This document shows positions 4,009-5,088 of a stretch of DNA of 5,088 nt, one piece after another (positions within the stretch are counted from its first letter, which is position 1; every line of letters begins with the position of its first letter). The stretch covers positions 1 to 5,088 of the forward strand of contig CAAECY010000037.1 of NCBI GenBank assembly GCA_900754475.1, read 5' to 3'. The DNA comes from an uncultured Sutterella sp. (GTDB taxonomy: Bacteria; Pseudomonadota; Gammaproteobacteria; Burkholderiales; Burkholderiaceae_F). The notes beneath the pieces were generated by a model. That model did no database searches. It was not told the DNA's origin and saw only the letters and a program-made list of their open reading frames with translations. The position numbers were made by a program, and so were the translations under genes.

Positions 4009-4335
4009 ATGAATGACTTTGACGGGCCCGAACATGAGGGGCAATGTACCCCGGGTGTGGGCGGCGCAGGCGAAAACCCGTTTAAGTACCAAGGCCCGTA
4101 TCAGTTGGACCCCAACTCTCCAAAGGTCCGTTCGGGGTGGGAACATCGGGATACGTTAAGCGTAGATGAATTCGTTTACCTCTACTGTGGAATCGATGAA
4201 AACAAGGTTTTAGAAGACTGGCATCAGGCAGATGCGGAGGTACGGCCCTACCTTGAGTCGTTGAGAAAGGTAATTTCAGAACAATTGATTGCGAAACCTT
4301 CGACGCCTGAGGTAGATAGTGACGTGCCGTTTTGA
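4009..4335 (+). CDS. Small acidic accessory protein with SSB-like C-terminal tip
   Basis: I do not recognise this 108-residue protein as a named family. Residues about 1-40 are Gly/Pro/Asn-rich and probably disordered. Residues about 49-94 look helical; TLSVDEFVYLYCGID recalls the short L-x-x-x-E-x-x-x-L-x-x-G-x-D-P helix seen at the start of several mobile-element accessory proteins. The last residues, EVDSDVPF, closely resemble the acidic DDDIPF tip of SSB, which docks replication and repair enzymes. No OB-fold is present, so it is not SSB itself. A DNA-maintenance partner or an SSB-tail mimic is an inference. Start: ATG 4009 with GAGG at 3998-4001, 7-nt spacing, partly sequestered by the leader hairpin. 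It is the first gene of a two-gene operon; its stop codon overlaps the next gene's Shine-Dalgarno site. Confidence 0.7.
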   Translation: MNDFDGPEHEGQCTPGVGGAGENPFKYQGPYQLDPNSPKVRSGWEHRDTLSVDEFVYLYCGIDENKVLEDWHQADAEVRPYLESLRKVISEQLIAKPSTPEVDSDVPF

Positions 4336-4346
4336 GGGGGCCAAGC

Positions 4347-5036
4347 ATGAACGATGAGCGTTACTACAACGGGGCAACCCTCTGCGGTTACGAAAGCCGG
4401 AATGAGTGTGAGTACATGAGGGATCTGGTGTTTGGGATTGAGGCCTATGCCGCTTTCCTACGCGCCAAGGGTCTACCGTTGCCGGAGGCGTGGCAACGGC
4501 GGTTCAACCTCGAACCACATGTGCAGGGGACAGAGACCCCGACCAAGGCGGGGAACCCCGAGACGGTAGAACCCGAGGCGCCAAGCGTAACGCCTGATGA
4601 TTCGTATGAGGTTGTACCGGGGGTAACGGTCGGTGAGATTCGTTCGCTGTTGGCTAACGACAGATATGGTCTGATGATTCGGGAGGCCATTTTGTTCCCC
4701 GAGGACGAAGAGGGGAATCCTAGTGACCGTGTTCCCAACATGGCGAGCGTATCGGACTATGACTTTTCATCATGGTTCGACGGCGAAGCAACCCCGCTCA
4801 CATGGATTCTCCCGACGATTGAGGAGTGGTCTAGGCGCCCGGCTGAGCGACGAACGAACGAAACGTTGCGGAATGCGCTCAATCTTCAGGCTAAGAAAAG
4901 CGGGTATCCCCGCGGGATGACTAAAGGACTAGTGGCGGCCATTGATTGTGCTTTTCTGCCAAACGGAGGGACAGGGGGCAGAGGCAAGCAACGACGATTC
5001 AAGATATTAAGGCGGCACTGGTTTAGGTGTTATTAG
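4347..5036 (+). CDS. Unrecognised 229-residue acidic accessory protein
   Basis: I do not recognise a family. Residues about 17-55 are helical with an N-terminal CGYESRNECEY segment. About 60-88 is a Pro/Thr/Glu-rich linker. About 89-205 is a probably folded region with a V-T-V-G-E-I-R-S-L-L helix, the pattern W-F-D-G-x-x-x-P-L-T-W (143-153) and a C-terminal helix GLVAAIDCAF. No signal peptide or membrane segment is seen, so it is probably cytosolic. ATG 4347 is chosen over TTG 4332 because GAGGGGG (4334-4340) is spaced 6 nt from it. It follows the previous gene after 11 nt, suggesting translational coupling. The last ~24 residues are Arg/Gly/aromatic-rich with rare-looking codons (AGA, ATA, TTA, AGG), while the -1 frame is open with more ordinary codons to TAG 5024-5026; the C-terminus may be frameshifted. 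Confidence 0.65.
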   Translation: MNDERYYNGATLCGYESRNECEYMRDLVFGIEAYAAFLRAKGLPLPEAWQRRFNLEPHVQGTETPTKAGNPETVEPEAPSVTPDDSYEVVPGVTVGEIRSLLANDRYGLMIREAILFPEDEEGNPSDRVPNMASVSDYDFSSWFDGEATPLTWILPTIEEWSRRPAERRTNETLRNALNLQAKKSGYPRGMTKGLVAAIDCAFLPNGGTGGRGKQRRFKILRRHWFRCY

Positions 5037-5040
5037 GCTA

Positions 5041-5088
5041 CCTCGGGCTCGGCCTGAGCGTAGCGCACCGAGTCCGGCGAAAAGCAGC
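5041..5088. other. Post-operon hairpin region at the window edge
   Basis: CTCGG (5048-5052) can pair with CCGAG (5068-5072). On the minus strand 5072-5048 reads CTCGGT, then GCGCT, then CAGGCCGAG, close to the plus strand at 3943-3969. No T-tract follows within the window, so a terminator is not shown. No gene starts before 5088. Confidence 0.4.

Noticed and set aside
4332..4346. TTG at 4332 as start of the second operon gene
   Set aside because: It overlaps the previous stop codon and the Shine-Dalgarno site GAGGGGG that serves ATG 4347.

Overview
The window looks like the left end of an integrated mobile element in a GC-rich betaproteobacterium. A Burkholderiales host, possibly a gut Sutterellaceae, is my inference. 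The reason is the host flank: an sspB-like gene followed at once by tRNA-Thr(UGU), an order I associate with Betaproteobacteria. Only positions 1 to about 627 are host core. The element starts at the 3' end of the tRNA, and its right end (attR) is not in the window.

Layout. 1-108: leader with two strong hairpins. 109-534: sspB, ClpXP adaptor. 537-627: promoter -10 and tRNA-Thr, the likely integration target. 636-672: intrinsic terminator. 673-802: integration regulatory region with a perfect match to the IHF consensus and four copies of a 12-bp arm-type repeat. 818-2131: P4-type tyrosine integrase, closed by a UUCG-loop terminator. 2162-4008: about 1.85 kb with no convincing gene. 4009-4335 and 4347-5036: a two-gene operon of unrecognised accessory proteins. 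5037-5088: a hairpin region resembling, in inverted orientation, the leader of that operon.

The gene-free stretch is the most unusual part. It begins with six CGGGAC repeats next to a purine/pyrimidine-skewed AT-rich tract. It continues with about 1 kb of degenerate repeats of two kinds: a GC-alternating direct repeat (core CGTTCCGCGCGCGCG) and A/T-centred palindromes (CGCTAAA-AA-TTTAGCG and CGGTAAA-AA-TTTACCG types), partly arranged as repeat-repeat-palindrome modules. It ends with a perfect DnaA box directly beside a TATAAT hexamer. I infer a cis-acting region for replication, partition or packaging, or a repeat-derived regulatory locus; the sequence alone does not choose between these.

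How the parts may work together: the integrase, IHF and the arm repeats control integration at tRNA-Thr. The repeat region probably serves element maintenance. The operon after it makes a 108-aa protein whose C-terminus (VDSDVPF) resembles the protein-docking tail of single-stranded DNA-binding protein, and a 229-aa acidic protein of unknown role whose last ~24 codons may be out of frame. The operon leader can fold so that the first Shine-Dalgarno site is paired.
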